Source: Blastomussa wellsi (Eukaryota; Cnidaria; Anthozoa; Scleractinia; Plerogyridae). Taken from it: 64,000 bases of DNA. The stretch spans positions 24,152,076 through 24,216,075 of the forward strand of contig OX393564.1 in assembly GCA_947652115.1 (NCBI GenBank), in the 5' to 3' direction. The position numbers were made by a program, and so were the translations under genes. Below the pieces are notes generated by a model. That model had not been told where the DNA came from. It made no database searches and worked only from the letters and a program-made list of their open reading frames with translations. Shown piece by piece: positions 62,992 to 64,000 of the stretch; position 1 is the stretch's first letter, and each line of letters starts with the position of its first letter.

Positions 62992-63134
62992 TTACTGCTC
63001 TCTGGCCGGATGTCTGTCGCACGTGTCCCGTTTGCTGTCACTCAAACACATGGCGTGATCCATCACGTGAAAGATATACTGCTGCTCAACGACACCATGG
63101 AATAAGTAGGCCCCAGGACCATCTGCGTATATGC
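62992..63134 (-). CDS. Alkaline phosphatase, gene F (last exon only)
   Basis: A single exon after an acceptor (TTTGCAG) encodes [18 protein letters not shown], with the metal-binding His of the family, then [13 protein letters not shown] and a short hydrophilic end (DRHPAREQ) before the stop. It matches the last exon of the other copies and is closest in its first 40 residues to gene A. The remaining exons must lie beyond the right edge, because none is found in 63135-64000. No hydrophobic GPI tail is present in this exon. Confidence 0.88.
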
Positions 63135-64000
63135 CTGCAAAGGAATGATGTCCGAGAAAAAAACTTGTTATAATTAATGCACACTTTTTTTCTCTGACCA
63201 AAGTACTTTTATACATTCGAAAAAAAAGGACTAAAAGTCGAGCCATAGCTAACCAACTTTTTTTCTTTTAAAAATAAATTCTTTTTTGAGAAGTTTGGAA
63301 AAATTAATTCAAATTGTCCAATCAAGGCCACTCGAAATCGAAAGTACTCTAAAAATTACTACGCCGAGATGGCACAACCCAGCTAAGGTAGCGAGCACGT
63401 GAATTTTTAACTATTCTATCAGTCATGCGCAGTTCAGGTCTCGGGCCGGGAGGGGTTCAAGCCTCGAGCCCGATGGCCCAGACTACCCGAGCTTATTCGA
63501 GCTTATTATATTCGCACGTCTTAGGGGAGACGGATTTAAAGCCGGGAACTCCGGTTTAGCCCCCAGGCCACGCTCGCCTCCAACCGGTCATGTTTATTTC
63601 GCGAAGTAAGTGCGAAGTAATGGAAAGAAAAGAGGTATTACCTCGCAAGGTATCAACTTTAGTTTCCGGTTTCGTTTTTTCCGATGAACCGAACGCGTGC
63701 ACGTGTCGCCTGTTTACCTACTGGAACAGCCGATTCCATAAAAATGGTAAACGCCCCGGAGTTCGCTGTCAACTGTCAATGGTGCTCATGACTGTTAGAT
63801 TTGGGCAACCAAAACAAAAAAACAAAACAAAAAAAACTGTAGATCCTTAGCTACTTTAATGCGAGCTCCCACTGTACCTAATAATAAAGGAAGCATTTCC
63901 GCAGCATTTCCAGTCTCGTTCTCCACGGCTTCGGGACAAAGAGCTGGCTCGAAACTGAGCCTTTGCAAACTATATCTCGCAATTAATAAATTTCATTTTA
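63135..64000. other. Intron of gene F, to the window edge
   Basis: No phosphatase exon or other gene is seen. The stretch includes GC-rich repeat-like sequence (about 63430-63570) with CGAGCTTATTCGAGCTTATT. Confidence 0.5.

Overview
The window is animal nuclear DNA. It is AT-rich, its genes are split by canonical GT-AG introns, and it is dense in decayed and fresh transposons. The gene families (secreted alkaline phosphatases, a MAM module, a discoidin-protease) and the repeat style (LINE C-terminal fragments, tRNA-derived SINE, hairpin MITEs, Mag/SURL-like Ty3/Gypsy element) suggest an anthozoan cnidarian, probably a stony coral. That assignment is inference; no search was run.

The backbone is a tandem array of alkaline phosphatase (ALP) genes with one shared exon plan (330, 246, 237, 141, 108 and about 282 bases, all phase 1 junctions). 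Gene A (3-5543, plus strand, 5' end outside the window) has a hydrophobic GPI-type tail. Genes B (9610-16121), C (20668-26074, probably extending to 29043) and E (42390-50065) are on the minus strand and end in hydrophilic tails, most of them basic. The last exon of a further minus-strand copy, F, lies at 62992-63134 and the gene runs off the right edge. Gene C appears fused by exon shuffling to an upstream signal peptide plus MAM domain (26576-29043), giving a candidate MAM-alkaline phosphatase chimera of 676 residues.

Between C and E lies a four-level nest of mobile DNA. A roughly 0.5-kb TTAA-flanked element (30725-41587) was split by a young Ty3/Gypsy retrotransposon (31021-41371, LTRs differing at one base, 5-base target duplication). 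Its pol frame was in turn interrupted by a 5.87-kb DNA transposon (34017-39890) with near-perfect terminal inverted repeats. This transposon carries two convergent, intron-containing, apparently intact genes: a 218-residue chromodomain protein and an 849-residue coiled-coil protein with a candidate D-D-E core. Two MITEs lie between these two genes. This transposon is the best candidate for an undescribed system.

Between E and F a plus-strand gene (55195-61319) encodes a secreted discoidin (F5/8C) plus chymotrypsin-fold serine protease of 449 residues, with a 27-base micro-exon.

The remaining stretches hold LINE fragments, a SINE, foldback and palindromic elements, a THAP-domain remnant inside a terminal-inverted-repeat element, minisatellites and microsatellites.
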